DNA of 64,000 bases from Homoserinibacter gongjuensis (GTDB lineage: Bacteria > Actinomycetota > Actinomycetes > Actinomycetales > Microbacteriaceae). A program made the translations under genes and the position numbers. The notes below the pieces were generated by a model. The model did no database searches and was not told the DNA's origin. It worked only from the letters and a program-made list of their open reading frames with translations. The DNA is taken from positions 496,001 to 560,000 of the forward strand of contig NZ_BSVA01000001.1 of NCBI RefSeq assembly GCF_030161875.1. The letters are read 5' to 3'. Within the stretch, counting starts at the first letter, position 1. Each line of letters opens with the position of its first letter. This document shows positions 29,843-40,673 of this stretch, in pieces.

Positions 29843-30247
29843 GGAGTACGCCTCCAGGGTGCGTGGGCCGAAGGCATCCGGGATCACCTCGTCGATCGTG
29901 CGGATGCCCGACACGGTCTCGAGCAGCATCCCCTCGGCCGAGTGCTCGAACAGCAGCTGGCGGCAGCGGCCGCACGGCATGAGGGTCTGCCCGTGGCCGT
30001 CGACGCACGTGAAGGCCACGAGCTTGCCGCCGCCCGTCATGTGCAGTGTCGACACGAGCGCGCACTCGGCGCACAGCGTGAGCCCGTAGGAGGCGTTCTC
30101 GACGTTGCAGCCCCAGATGATGCGGCCGTCGTCGACCAGCGCCGCGGCTCCGACCGGGAACTTCGAGTACGGCACGTAGGCATGCGGGATCGCCGCATTC
30201 GCCGCATCCCGCAACGCCTGCCAGGTCTCTGCGCTGACCTCGTTCAT
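29831..30247 (-). CDS. cdd: Cytidine deaminase
   Basis: Cdd converts cytidine and deoxycytidine to uridine forms. The 138-residue zinc enzyme has YVPYSKFPVGAAALVDDG, GCNVENASYGLTLCAECALV (catalytic CAE motif, first zinc ligand) and MPCGRCRQLLFE (the PCxxC pair). It overlaps the upstream permease stop by ATGA, showing that deamination is co-translated with nucleoside import. The 3' end runs 12 bp into the palindromic element at 29756-29842. Confidence 0.95.
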   Translation of the reverse strand: MNEVSAETWQALRDAANAAIPHAYVPYSKFPVGAAALVDDGRIIWGCNVENASYGLTLCAECALVSTLHMTGGGKLVAFTCVDGHGQTLMPCGRCRQLLFEHSAEGMLLETVSGIRTIDEVIPDAFGPRTLEAYSAGG

Positions 30248-31521
30248 GACTTGATGTACGGCTTACCGTCGGCGGCCGGCGCCCGCGAGACGCCCACGAG
30301 GCCCGCGACCGCGAAGATCGTGACCACGTACGGCAGCATGAGCATGAAGTCGGATGGCACGGGCGAGCCGATGATGCCCAGCACGCTCTGCAAGTTGGTC
30401 GCGAAGCCAAACAGCAGGCCCGCGAGCGTCGCCCGGATCGGATCCCAGCGTCCGAAGATCACCGCGGCGAGTGCGATGAAGCCCGCACCGTTGGTCATGT
30501 CCTTGCCGAACTGGCCCACCACATCCAGCGTGTAGTACGCGCCGCCGACGCCGACGATGGCACCCGCGAGCGACACGTTCCAGAAGCGGGTCGAGGTCAC
30601 GCTGATGCCGACCGTGTCGGCCGCCTGGGGGTGCTCACCGACCGCACGTGCCCGCAGGCCCCACCGGGTCTTGAAGAGCGCGAACCAGACGAGGAACACC
30701 GCGATGTACATGAGGTAGACGATGATCGTCTGCCGGAACAGCACGGGGCCCAGGATCGGGATGTCCGAGAGCAGCGGAATCGGCAGCACGTCGAACTTGA
30801 CCGGGTTGTTGAGCGTCGCCGCGTCGGGAACGAGCACCTTCGAGTAGAAGAAGCTCGTGAGCCCGAGCACCAGCACGTTGAGCACGACACCGACGATCAC
30901 CTGGTCGACGAGGTACTTGATCGAGAACGCCGCGAGCACGAACGACACGAGCACGGCGCCGACCATCGCAGCGACGAGGCCGAGCAGAGGTTGACGCGTG
31001 ATCGACCCGACCAGCGCCGCCGAGAACGCGCCGAAGAGCAGCTGACCCTCGATGGCGATGTTCACGACACCGCTGCGCTCCGAGATGACGCCTCCGAGCG
31101 CGCCGAAGATGAGCGGCACGCTGAGGGCCAGAGAGCCGACGAGCAGCCCCGGGACGGGAATGGTCTTGTCGGCGGCGACCCAGGTGAGGAACGCGAAGAG
31201 GAACAGCACCGTGAACACGATCGCGAGCCACAGCGGCGACCGCGCGCGACGCGAGGCGACGAAGAACGCCGAGAGGCCGGTGAGCCCCACGAGGAGCAGC
31301 GCCGCCACGATCACGGCCGACTGGGTGGGCACCGCGACCGGTGCCAGCTGGATCGCCTCGCGCTCGGTGGAGAGCTCGAAGAGCGTGTCGCCGGTCGCAG
31401 GGAAGACGAACGCGAACAGCACGCCGACGAGCGCGAAGATGCCGTACGCGATCGGGGCCTTCCAGCTGCGGACGACGGCCGTCTCGTGGACGATCGGTGC
31501 CGCGGGGGTCGTGGTGGTCAC
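30244..31521 (-). CDS. Nucleoside ABC transporter permease, second subunit
   Basis: A 425-residue BPD_transp_2 permease with about ten hydrophobic segments, including IAYGIFALVGVLFAFVFP, GVISERSGVVNIAIEGQLLFGAF (family signature) and ARAVGEHPQAADTVGISV (coupling-helix region). It pairs with the permease before it and the ATPase and BMP lipoprotein genes to import nucleosides. The start is GTG 31521, overlapping the previous stop (GTGA); the open frame continues upstream, but the coupling favours this start. cdd follows with ATGA overlap. Confidence 0.92.
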   Translation of the reverse strand: MTTTTPAAPIVHETAVVRSWKAPIAYGIFALVGVLFAFVFPATGDTLFELSTEREAIQLAPVAVPTQSAVIVAALLLVGLTGLSAFFVASRRARSPLWLAIVFTVLFLFAFLTWVAADKTIPVPGLLVGSLALSVPLIFGALGGVISERSGVVNIAIEGQLLFGAFSAALVGSITRQPLLGLVAAMVGAVLVSFVLAAFSIKYLVDQVIVGVVLNVLVLGLTSFFYSKVLVPDAATLNNPVKFDVLPIPLLSDIPILGPVLFRQTIIVYLMYIAVFLVWFALFKTRWGLRARAVGEHPQAADTVGISVTSTRFWNVSLAGAIVGVGGAYYTLDVVGQFGKDMTNGAGFIALAAVIFGRWDPIRATLAGLLFGFATNLQSVLGIIGSPVPSDFMLMLPYVVTIFAVAGLVGVSRAPAADGKPYIKS

Positions 31522-32822
31522 TTGGTCACCGCCTTCGGGGCGCGGATGCGGACGGGTTCCGGGGCGCCGGCGGGCGCGGGCAGCCGGAAGATCGACCGCA
31601 CGAGCGGAGGCGCCGCGATGAGCAGCACGATGACCGACTGCACGACGAGCACGATGTCGATGGGGATGCCCTCGCCGACCTGCATCGAGTAGCCGCCCGA
31701 CTTGAGAGCGCCGAACAGGAGTCCCGCGAGGAACACGCCCCACGGCCGGGACCGGCCGAGCAGGGCGACGGTGATGGCGTCGAATCCGATGCCGGCGTCG
31801 ACGCCCGCCGAGAAGCCCGTGGTCGTCGTGCCGAGCACCTGCGAGGCGCCGGCGAGACCGAGCAGTCCGCCCGAGAACAGCATCGCGACGACGTAGACGT
31901 TCTTGACGCTGATGCCCGCGGTGCGCGCCGCGTTGGGGTTCTCACCCACCGCGCGGAAGCGGAAGCCCAGGCTCGAGCGGTTGAGCAGATACCAGACCCA
32001 GACAGTCGCGAGGATCGCGAAGATGAATCCGAGGTGCACGCGGAACGCGCCGACGCCGATGAGGTCGGTCAGCGAGGGGTAGATGGCGCTCGGCAGGGCC
32101 GGTGGTGATTTCGGAGTGTTGGAGTCGGGTGCCTGGAGCCCCCGGCGTCTTGAGCAGGAAGGAGATGAGGTACAGCGCAACGTAGTTGAGCATGATCGTG
32201 ACGATCACCTCGTGCGCGCCGGTGCGAGCCTTCAGCACGCCCGCGATGCCCGCCCAGAGCGCACCGCCGACGATCGCGGCGACGGTCGCCAACAGGATGT
32301 GCACGGGTGCGGGCAACTCGAACGACCAACTGACCCATCCGGCGCAGGCTGCGGCGATGAGGATCTGGCCGCGACCACCGATGTTGAACATGCCGACGCG
32401 GAAGGTGAGCGCGACACCGAGGCCGGCCGCGATGAGCGGGGTCGCGAAAGTGAGCGTGTCGGACAGCGGCTTGATCGCGCGCAGGAAGTCGCCACGCTTC
32501 GGGTTGAAGATGGCGCCCTCGAAGAGCGCCGTGTAGCCGCCGAGCACCGCGTTCCAGATGGCGGCGAAGGTGTCACCGGGTCGCGCGAAGAAGTAGCCCG
32601 AGGCCTTCTGCACCGTCGGATCGGTCACGGCGATCAGCACGGCCCCCACGAGAAGGGCGATGACGATCGCGAGCACCGAGATGAGCCAGCCGGCGCTGAA
32701 GATCTCGCGCAGCACGCGGTTGGCGGCGGGCTGCGGGCTGTCGTCGCGCTGGGCCGCGGGAACCTGCTCGGGCTCGACGGGTTCGGGCACCTGACCGTGC
32801 GGCGGAATCTGCTGGTCGTCGC

Positions 32823-32826
<4 letters not shown>
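31518..32826 (-). CDS. Nucleoside ABC transporter permease, first subunit (apparent frameshift)
   Basis: This permease opens with a charged cytosolic stretch (MSDDQQIPPHGQVPEPVEPE). The membrane core includes WLISVLAIVIALLVGAVLI, FRVGMFNIGGRGQILIAAACAGW and FRFRAVGENPNAARTAGISV (coupling segment). The frame shifts at C32139-32143 (plus), and here one base must be removed, not added: LLKTPGLQAPDSNTPKSPPAL then reads through, giving about 435 residues. It overlaps the ATPase stop by ATGA and the next permease by GTGA. Confidence 0.9.
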
Positions 32827-34334
<1,508 letters not shown>

Positions 34335-34366
34335 TGTCTCAATCTACGTATTCAGCTCCTCGATAC

Positions 34367-34403
34367 GGGATGGGGAGACCGGCTAGGCCGGCCTCCCCAT
34401 CCC
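34367..34403 (-). terminator. Hairpin between the BMP lipoprotein and ATPase genes
   Basis: GGGATGGGGAG-A-CCGGC and GCCGG-CCTCCCCATCCC form a 16-bp stem with a single mismatch and a very short loop. It lies just past the lipoprotein stop on the minus strand, before the ATPase start. It likely reduces read-through, giving more binding protein than transporter. Confidence 0.65.
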
Positions 34404-34420
34404 GTGATGCGAGAAGGCCC

Positions 34421-35512
34421 TTACTTCGGGGTCGCCTCGGACACGACCTTGATGTCGCCGGCGATGATCTTCGCCTTCAGGTCATCGAGCGTCGCGGCCA
34501 GGTCCGCGGGGACCTTGGACTCCCAGTCGTGGAACGGTGCGATTCCCACACCGCCGTTCTCGAGGGTGCCCACGTAGGGCGAGTTGTCGAAGGTGCCCTC
34601 GGACGCGGCCTTGACCGTGTCACGCACGCCCGCGTCGACGCCCTTCATGACGGAGGTCAGGAGCAGGTCCGCGACATTCGGGTCGGTGTTGTAGACGTCG
34701 GCGTCCACACCGATGAGGGCGATGTCGCCACCCTTCTCACGGATCGCCTCTGCCGCGCTCTGGTAGATCGGGCCACCGACCGGCAGGAGCACGTCAGCAC
34801 CCTGGTCGAGCAGGTTCTGCGCCGCGGTCTTGGCCTCGACACCGGCAGCGAAACCGCCCGTGAAGGAGCCGTTCTGCGAGGCCTTGTCCCAGCCGATCGC
34901 CTTCACGGAGGCGCCGTTCTGCTCGTTGTAGTACGCGACACCGTCGACAAAGCCGTCCATGAAGATGGTCACCGGCGGGATCGGGATGCCACCGAAGGTG
35001 CCGACGACGCCGGTCTTCGAGGTGGCCGCCGCCGCGTAGCCGGCGAGGAACGCGGCCTCAGCCGTGTTGAAGAGGATCGGCTTGGCGTTGTCGTAGTCGG
35101 GCTGACCGTCCGAGTTGCCGTCGAGCGCGTCGTCGACCGTCGCGAACTCCACGTCGGGGTTCGCCTTGGCGGCCAGCAGCGTCGCGGCCGAGAGCTTGAA
35201 GCCGACGGTCACGATGATGTTGCAGCCCTCGTCGAGCAGACGGTCGATGTTGGGCTCGTAGTCGTCCTCGCTGGCCGACTCGACGTGCTTCTCCTCGACG
35301 CCAGCCGCCTGGAGACCCTCGAGGCTGAGCTGGTTGAACGACTTGTCGTCGAAACCACCGTCGTCCGACACCGCGCAGGCGAGGAAGTCGGATGCGCCGG
35401 GCTCGTCTGACGGGTTGGCCTCGGGTGCAGCGGCGCAGCCGGTGAGCACCAGGGCGCCAGCGCCCAGGATGGCAAGTCCGGACAGGCCGGCCTTGCGGGT
35501 CGTGATTGTCAC
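34421..35512 (-). CDS. bmpA: BMP-family substrate-binding lipoprotein (nucleoside)
   Basis: The protein would capture nucleosides outside the membrane for the ABC importer. The signal LSGLAILGAGALVLTGCAAAP has a lipobox (LTGC) with the lipidated Cys at about residue 25. The PBP1-like body has DDGGFDDKSFNQLSLEGLQ, VGFKLSAATLLAA, GTFGGIPIPPVTIFMDGF and VLLPVGGPIYQSA, all typical of BMP/PnrA proteins. The start is GTG 35512 with GGAGGA 5 nt before it; 363 residues. Neighbouring cdd, deoA and add support nucleosides as ligand. Confidence 0.93.
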   Translation of the reverse strand: MTITTRKAGLSGLAILGAGALVLTGCAAAPEANPSDEPGASDFLACAVSDDGGFDDKSFNQLSLEGLQAAGVEEKHVESASEDDYEPNIDRLLDEGCNIIVTVGFKLSAATLLAAKANPDVEFATVDDALDGNSDGQPDYDNAKPILFNTAEAAFLAGYAAAATSKTGVVGTFGGIPIPPVTIFMDGFVDGVAYYNEQNGASVKAIGWDKASQNGSFTGGFAAGVEAKTAAQNLLDQGADVLLPVGGPIYQSAAEAIREKGGDIALIGVDADVYNTDPNVADLLLTSVMKGVDAGVRDTVKAASEGTFDNSPYVGTLENGGVGIAPFHDWESKVPADLAATLDDLKAKIIAGDIKVVSEATPK

Positions 35513-35658
35513 TGTGTCCTCCAAGAAGTCGCCGGGCAGGATGCCGGCGGATTGCGATCCACGTTACCTTCTGTGACGCACGCCGAGACATGAGCAACGG
35601 CGCTCGCAACAGAACAGTTACACACCCGCGGAGCTTCGGAAACGTCTAGGAAATGTTT

Positions 35659-35674
35659 GTGCTCAGATGAGCAC
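35659..35674. terminator. Short perfect hairpin downstream of manC
   Basis: GTGCTC-AGAT-GAGCAC is a perfect 6-bp stem with a 4-nt loop, 52 bp past the manC stop; on the minus strand it is followed by AAACATTT. The rest of the 213-bp gap (35513-35725) holds the lipoprotein promoter region and no gene. Confidence 0.4.
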
Positions 35675-35725
35675 GAGGCGTGCGCGCGAACGCGGCTCGG
35701 AGCGCAGATGCGCGTTCCTCACCCC

Positions 35726-36840
35726 CTACAGCACGTCGTCGCGGCCCGAGAGCTTGAGGGCGTCGACCACCGTCTTGACCCGCTGCGCGTTCGCCGTCGT
35801 CGTCACGAGCAAGGCATCCGGGGTGTCGACCACGACGATGTCGTGCACACCGATGAGCGACACGAGGCGGCCGGACTGCGCCACGACGATGCCGCTCGAG
35901 GCATCGGCGAGCACGCGCGCGTTCTCGCCCAGGATGGAGAGGTCGCTCGGCCGTCCGCCCGACTTGAGCTTGGCGACGGATGCGAAGTCGCCCACGTCGT
36001 CCCAGTCGAATCGCCCGGGGATCACCGCAAGGCGCCCTCGGCGGCCGCGGGCTCGGCCACGGCGTAGTCGATCGCGATGCGGCGCAGCGCGGGCCACAGC
36101 CGATCGACGGCGGGCCCGCGGGTGGCCGGGTCGTCCCATGCGGCGGCGAGCTCCTCGAGCTGGGCGCGCAACTGCGCATCGAAGGCGCCGATCTGCTCGA
36201 GCAGGAGGTCGGCACGCACGATGAACATGCCGGCGTTCCAGAGGTGCTTGCCGTCGGCGAGGTAGCGCGCTGCCGTGTCGGCATCCGGCTTCTCGACGAA
36301 GCTGCTGACGAGCAACGCATCGGGCGCACCCTCGATGGATGCGGCATCCGCGCATTCGATGTAGCCGAAGCCGATCGCCGGTTCGGTGGGCTGGATGCCG
36401 ATCGTCGCGATGTAGCCCGCGTCGGCCGCGGCGACGGCCTGCTCGACCGCGGCACGGAAGGTGGCCTCGTCGCCGATCACGTGATCGGCCGCGAACGAAC
36501 CGATGATGACATCCGGCTCGCGACGCAGGAGGATCGCAGCGGCGAGGCCGATCGCAACGGTGGAATCCCGCGGCGCCGCCTCGAGCACGATGTTGCGGTC
36601 GGCGAGTTCGGGGATCTGCGCCTCGACGGCCGCCCGATGGGCGCGCCCGGTCACGACCATCACGCGGTCGGGACCCGCGAGGGGTGCGAGTCGCTCCCAC
36701 GTTCCGCGCAGCAGGGTGCGCCCCGACCCGGTGAGGTCGTGCAGGAACTTGGGCGCATCGGCGCGCGAGAGCGGCCACAGCCGTGACCCGACTCCACCGG
36801 CGGGGATGACGCCGTAGAAGCGCTCGAGGGATGTCGACAT
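35726..36840 (-). CDS. manC: Mannose-1-phosphate guanylyltransferase (apparent frameshift)
   Basis: ManC makes GDP-mannose from mannose-1-phosphate and GTP, feeding mannosyltransferases such as that at 9961. The nucleotidyltransferase core has VIPAGGVGSRLWPLSR, APRDSTVAIGLAAAILL, GSFAADHVIGDE and SFVEKPDADTA, then GKHLWNAGMFIVRADLLLEQ. The frame shifts near 36034 (plus); one added G gives AEGRLAVIPGRFDWDDVGDF, a family hallmark, and 371 residues. There is no C-terminal isomerase domain. It is divergent from sdhC. Confidence 0.92.
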
Positions 36841-36874
36841 GCGTCAACCATAGAGAGGACGCGCCCCTGAAATA

Positions 36875-36888
36875 TCTCGATATCAAGA
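36875..36888. promoter_or_regulatory. Operator-like dyad between manC and sdhC
   Basis: TCTCGATATCAAGA is a near-perfect dyad (12 of 14) around GATATC, in a notably AT-rich patch (AATATCTCGATATCAAG) of a GC-rich genome. Such dyads are common MarR-type operators. It lies 43 bp upstream of the sdh -10 box. The binding factor is unknown. Confidence 0.45.
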
Positions 36889-36930
36889 CAAGTTAGGTGA
36901 CCCTCAACTGCGTGCGCCAAGGCGCGGGCA

Positions 36931-36936
36931 TAGACT
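36931..36936 (+). promoter_or_regulatory. sdhCDAB promoter -10 box
   Basis: TAGACT at 36931-36936 matches the -10 boxes of rmlB, gtrA and the riboflavin leader. Transcription would start near 36943, giving a leader of about 38 nt with a GGGAGAAA ribosome site before the GTG at 36981. Confidence 0.5.
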
Positions 36937-36980
36937 GGAGGCCGTTCCGACGACGAGCGACTCGCGAGGGAGAAAGTGCC

Positions 36981-37418
36981 GTGACGAGCCAGGCCGCACC
37001 ACCTGAGAGCCCCGCGGCACCCATTCCCGAACCGAAGCGGCGAAAGCTTCCGGCGGGCACGCTCTACCGCGGTCGCGAGGGCATGTGGTCGTGGGTGCTG
37101 CATCGCATCACCGGAACCGCCATCTTCTTCTTCCTGCTCGTGCACATCCTCGACACCGCGCTCATCCGCATCAGCCCCGAGGCGTACGACGCAGTCATCG
37201 GCACCTACAAGACGCCGATCATGGGCCTCGGCGAGGTCGCCCTGGTCGCCGCGGTCGGCCTGCACGCGCTCAACGGCCTGCGCATCATCTTCATCGACCT
37301 GTTCTCGTGGGGTCCGCGCGCGCAGAAGGCCATGTTCTGGATCGTCGTGGTGCTGTGGATCCTGCTGCTCGTGGGCTTCGTCCCCCGGCACCTGATGGTC
37401 GTCTTCGGAGGTCACTAG
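36981..37418 (+). CDS. sdhC: Succinate dehydrogenase cytochrome b556 subunit
   Basis: SdhC anchors the enzyme and binds heme b and quinone. The 145-residue protein has a Pro-rich cytosolic start, [27 protein letters not shown] (SdhC signature with heme-region His) and three helices including [28 protein letters not shown] 36981 is chosen because GGGAGAAA lies just upstream; no conserved sequence precedes it. The TAG stop overlaps the sdhD GTG (TAGTG). Confidence 0.95.
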   Translation: MTSQAAPPESPAAPIPEPKRRKLPAGTLYRGREGMWSWVLHRITGTAIFFFLLVHILDTALIRISPEAYDAVIGTYKTPIMGLGEVALVAAVGLHALNGLRIIFIDLFSWGPRAQKAMFWIVVVLWILLLVGFVPRHLMVVFGGH

Positions 37419-37870
37419 TGAGCACCCAGAACATCGCGGCGCCCCGGAGCCCGTACCTCAGCCACCGCAAGCGCAACCGCTTCAACATCGAGAAGTGGGG
37501 CTGGATCTACATGCGGGTGTCGGGCTTCCTGCTCGTGTTCCTCATCTTCGGGCACCTCTTCTACAACCTGATCTTCCCGGGCAAGGTGTCGATCCTCGAC
37601 TGGGCCTTCGTGGCGGGCAAGTTCTCCGATCCGCTCTGGATGTGGTGGGACGGCGCCATGCTCTGGCTCGCCCTCATCCATGGCGCCAACGGCATGCGCA
37701 CCCTCGTCAACGACTATGCGCACGGCCGCTTCCGCAGCGTGCTGCTGTGGGCGCTCGGCATCACGACGGTCGTGCTGCTCGTGCTGGGCACGCTCGTGCT
37801 GACGACCTTCGACCCCTGCCTCGGCCCGACCGACAACGCCGAGCTGATCGCGATCTGCGCGGCCCAGTAG
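37418..37870 (+). CDS. sdhD: Succinate dehydrogenase membrane anchor subunit
   Basis: The 150-residue subunit has three membrane helices ([39 protein letters not shown] with the conserved His, [21 protein letters not shown]). With SdhC it forms the quinone site of complex II. The GTG start shares its first base with the end of the sdhC stop, so expression is coupled. sdhA begins 26 bp later. Confidence 0.93.
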   Translation: MSTQNIAAPRSPYLSHRKRNRFNIEKWGWIYMRVSGFLLVFLIFGHLFYNLIFPGKVSILDWAFVAGKFSDPLWMWWDGAMLWLALIHGANGMRTLVNDYAHGRFRSVLLWALGITTVVLLVLGTLVLTTFDPCLGPTDNAELIAICAAQ

Positions 37871-37896
37871 CCGCGCGGCCAGTAGTGAGAGAGAAC

Positions 37897-39705
37897 GTGA
37901 GCGAGTACCTGGAGTTCGAAGACGGCGACGTCATCGACGGCGTGCACTACCACCGGCACGACGTCGTCATCGTGGGCGCGGGAGGTGCCGGGATGCGCGC
38001 CGCGATCGAGGCGGCGCCGCGCGCCAACACCGCGGTCATCACGAAGCTCTACCCGACGCGCTCCCACACGGGCGCGGCGCAGGGCGGCATGGCCGCCGCG
38101 CTCGCGAACGTCGAGGAGGACAGCTGGGAGTGGCACACCTTCGACACCGTCAAGGGCGGCGACTACCTCGTCGACCAGGACGCGGCCGAAATCCTCGCCA
38201 AGGAGGCGATCGACGCGGTCCTCGACCTCGAGAACATGGGCCTGCCCTTCAACCGCACTCCCGAGGGCCGCATCGACCAGCGCCGGTTCGGCGGTCACAC
38301 GCGCGACCACGGCAAGGCGCCGGTCCGTCGCGCCTGCTACGCGGCCGACCGCACCGGCCACATGATCCTTCAGACGCTGTTCCAGAACTGCGTCAAGCTC
38401 GGCGTGAACTTCTTCAACGAGTTCTACGCGCTCGACCTCGTGATGACCGAGGTGGACGGGGTGGAGCAGCCCTCCGGCGTCGTCGCCTACGAGCTGGCGA
38501 CCGGCCAGCTGCACGTCTTCCAGGGCAAGTCGATCGTGTTCGCCACGGGTGGCTTCGGCAAGATCTACAAGACCACCTCGAACGCCCACACCCTCACGGG
38601 TGACGGCGTCGGCATCATCTGGCGCAAGGGCCTGCCGCTCGAGGACATGGAGTTCTTCCAGTTCCACCCGACCGGGCTCGCCGGCCTCGGCATCCTGCTC
38701 ACCGAGGGCGCGCGCGGTGAGGGCGCGATCCTGCGCAACGCCAACGGCGAGCGCTTCATGGAGCGCTACGCCCCCACGATCAAAGACCTGGCACCGCGCG
38801 ACATCGTCTCGCGCTGCATGGTGCAGGAGGTCGCGGAGGGTCGCGGCGCCGGCCCTCACAAGGACTATGTGCTGCTCGACTGCACCCACCTCGGGGCCGA
38901 GGTGCTCGAGACCAAGCTCCCCGACATCACCGAGTTCGCCCGCACCTACCTGGGCGTCGACCCGGTCGTCGAGCCCGTGCCCGTGATGCCGACCGCCCAC
39001 TACGCGATGGGCGGCATCCCCACCAACGTCAAGGCCGAGGTGCTGCGCGACAACGACACGATCGTTCCCGGCCTCTACGCCGCCGGCGAGTGCGCGTGCG
39101 TGTCGGTCCACGGCTCGAACCGCCTCGGCACCAACTCGCTGCTCGACATCAACGTGTTCGGCAAGCGCGCCGGGAACAACGCGGTCGACTACGCCGAGAC
39201 CGCGGAGTTCCGCCCGATTCCCGCGGATGCCGCCGCCGGCGTGCGAGAGCTGGTCGACGGTCTGCGCAACTCGTCCGGCACGGAACGCATCGGCGCCCTG
39301 CGCAAGCAGCTGCAGGACGAGATGGACCGCAACGCGCAGGTGTTCCGCACCGACGAGTCGCTCGAGAAGGTCACCCAGACCATCCACGAGCTGCGCGAGC
39401 GCTACAAGAACGTGGCGATCCACGACAAGGGTCAGCGGTTCAACACCGACCTGCTCGAGGCGATCGAGCTCGGATTCCTGCTCGATCTGGCCGAGGTCGT
39501 GGTCTACTCGGCCCGCAACCGCAAGGAGAGCCGCGGCGGCCACATGCGCGACGACTACCCCAAGCGCGACGACGAGACCTACCTCAAGCACACCATGGCG
39601 TATCTCACGGGCGACCCGCATTCCGCGGACGCCGCGGATCACATCACGCTCGGCTGGAAACCGGTCGTGATCACCAACTACCAACCGATGGAGAGGAAGT
39701 ACTGA
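37897..39705 (+). CDS. sdhA: Succinate dehydrogenase flavoprotein subunit
   Basis: SdhA oxidises succinate to fumarate on covalent FAD. The 602-residue protein has [16 protein letters not shown] (FAD loop), [19 protein letters not shown] with the flavinylated His, [45 protein letters not shown] and [24 protein letters not shown] 37897 is taken as start behind GAGAGA; GTG 37885 is an in-frame alternative. The stop overlaps sdhB (TGATG). Confidence 0.96.
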   Translation: MSEYLEFEDGDVIDGVHYHRHDVVIVGAGGAGMRAAIEAAPRANTAVITKLYPTRSHTGAAQGGMAAALANVEEDSWEWHTFDTVKGGDYLVDQDAAEILAKEAIDAVLDLENMGLPFNRTPEGRIDQRRFGGHTRDHGKAPVRRACYAADRTGHMILQTLFQNCVKLGVNFFNEFYALDLVMTEVDGVEQPSGVVAYELATGQLHVFQGKSIVFATGGFGKIYKTTSNAHTLTGDGVGIIWRKGLPLEDMEFFQFHPTGLAGLGILLTEGARGEGAILRNANGERFMERYAPTIKDLAPRDIVSRCMVQEVAEGRGAGPHKDYVLLDCTHLGAEVLETKLPDITEFARTYLGVDPVVEPVPVMPTAHYAMGGIPTNVKAEVLRDNDTIVPGLYAAGECACVSVHGSNRLGTNSLLDINVFGKRAGNNAVDYAETAEFRPIPADAAAGVRELVDGLRNSSGTERIGALRKQLQDEMDRNAQVFRTDESLEKVTQTIHELRERYKNVAIHDKGQRFNTDLLEAIELGFLLDLAEVVVYSARNRKESRGGHMRDDYPKRDDETYLKHTMAYLTGDPHSADAADHITLGWKPVVITNYQPMERKY

Positions 39706-40493
39706 TGGCCGGCGCTGCCACCCTCGAGGCCGTGGACAACGCAGGCGCGCCCGAGGCGCCCATCCAGGCTTTCACCGTGACCCTCAACATCCGCCGTTTC
39801 GACCCGGAGAAGGACGCCGAGCCGTACTGGCAGGACTTCGACGTGGAGCTGTACGCGACCGATCGCGTGCTCGACGCGCTGCACAAGATCAAGTGGGAGC
39901 AGGACGGCTCGCTCACCTTCCGCCGCTCGTGCGCCCACGGCATCTGCGGATCGGATGCCATGCGCATCAACGGCCGCAACCGCCTCGCCTGCAAGACGCT
40001 CATCAAGGACCTCGACATCTCGAAGCCCATCTACGTCGAGGCGATCAAGGGCCTGCCCCTCGAGAAGGACCTCATCGTCGACATGGAGCCGTTCTTCGCC
40101 TCCTACCGCGAGATCCAGCCGTTCCTCATCGCCGATTCCAAGCCCAAGGACGGCAAGGAGCGCATCCAGTCGGTCGCCCAGCGTGCGCGCTTCGACGACA
40201 CGACCAAGTGCATCCTGTGCGCCGCGTGCACCTCGAGCTGCCCGGTGTTCTGGACCGACGGTCAGTACTTCGGGCCGGCCGCGATCGTCAACGCGCACCG
40301 CTTCATCTTCGACTCGCGCGACGAGGCCGCGAGCGTGCGCCTCGACATCCTCAACGACAAGGAGGGCGTGTGGCGCTGCCGCACGACCTTCAACTGCACC
40401 GAGGCGTGCCCGCGCGGCATCGAGGTGACGAAGGCGATCGCCGAGGTGAAGGCGGCCGTGCTGCGCGGCAAGCCCGACATCCCGAAGCAGTAG
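39705..40493 (+). CDS. sdhB: Succinate dehydrogenase iron-sulfur subunit
   Basis: SdhB passes electrons from FAD to quinone through three clusters. All cysteine motifs are present: RRSCAHGICGSDAMRING and later LACKT ([2Fe-2S]), CILCAACTSSCPVFW ([4Fe-4S] with [3Fe-4S] share) and CTEACPRGIEVTKAI. The 262-residue length is normal. GAGAGGAAG precedes the overlapping ATG. A palindromic repeat at 40536-40657 follows and no T-rich terminator is visible. Confidence 0.96.
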   Translation: MAGAATLEAVDNAGAPEAPIQAFTVTLNIRRFDPEKDAEPYWQDFDVELYATDRVLDALHKIKWEQDGSLTFRRSCAHGICGSDAMRINGRNRLACKTLIKDLDISKPIYVEAIKGLPLEKDLIVDMEPFFASYREIQPFLIADSKPKDGKERIQSVAQRARFDDTTKCILCAACTSSCPVFWTDGQYFGPAAIVNAHRFIFDSRDEAASVRLDILNDKEGVWRCRTTFNCTEACPRGIEVTKAIAEVKAAVLRGKPDIPKQ

Positions 40494-40535
40494 CGCCGAC
40501 CCCTCTTCCGCCGCCGGTTCTGCCCGTGGCTTCGG

Positions 40536-40657
40536 CTGTTGTGCAGGAGCCACGAGTCTGTTGTGCAGGAGTAGCCGCGGACTCCCCGGATTTCCAGCCC
40601 CTGCCCGCACGGCCTGCCTGGAGTCTCCTGCACAACAGCAGAACTCCTGCACAACAG
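40536..40657. repeat. CTGTTGTGCAGGAG element: two direct and two inverted copies
   Basis: CTGTTGTGCAGGAG lies at 40536-40549 and 40558-40571; the exact reverse complement CTCCTGCACAACAG lies at 40625-40638 and 40644-40657. Inside, GGACTCC and GGAGTC extend the symmetry. The element fills the gap between sdhB and the YihY gene, ending 5 bp before the latter's TAGCGT -10-like box. Confidence 0.88.
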
Positions 40658-40673
40658 CATCTAGCGTGGAGGG

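Noticed and set aside
32100-32150. A separate short permease gene starting inside the first nucleoside permease
   Set aside because: The downstream frame lacks a plausible start or ribosome site, and removing one base joins it to the upstream half with normal family length.
37714-39684. Long minus-strand open frame opposite sdhA (656 codons)
   Set aside because: Composition is Val/Asp/Leu/His-biased without domains, and the opposite strand encodes an intact SdhA.
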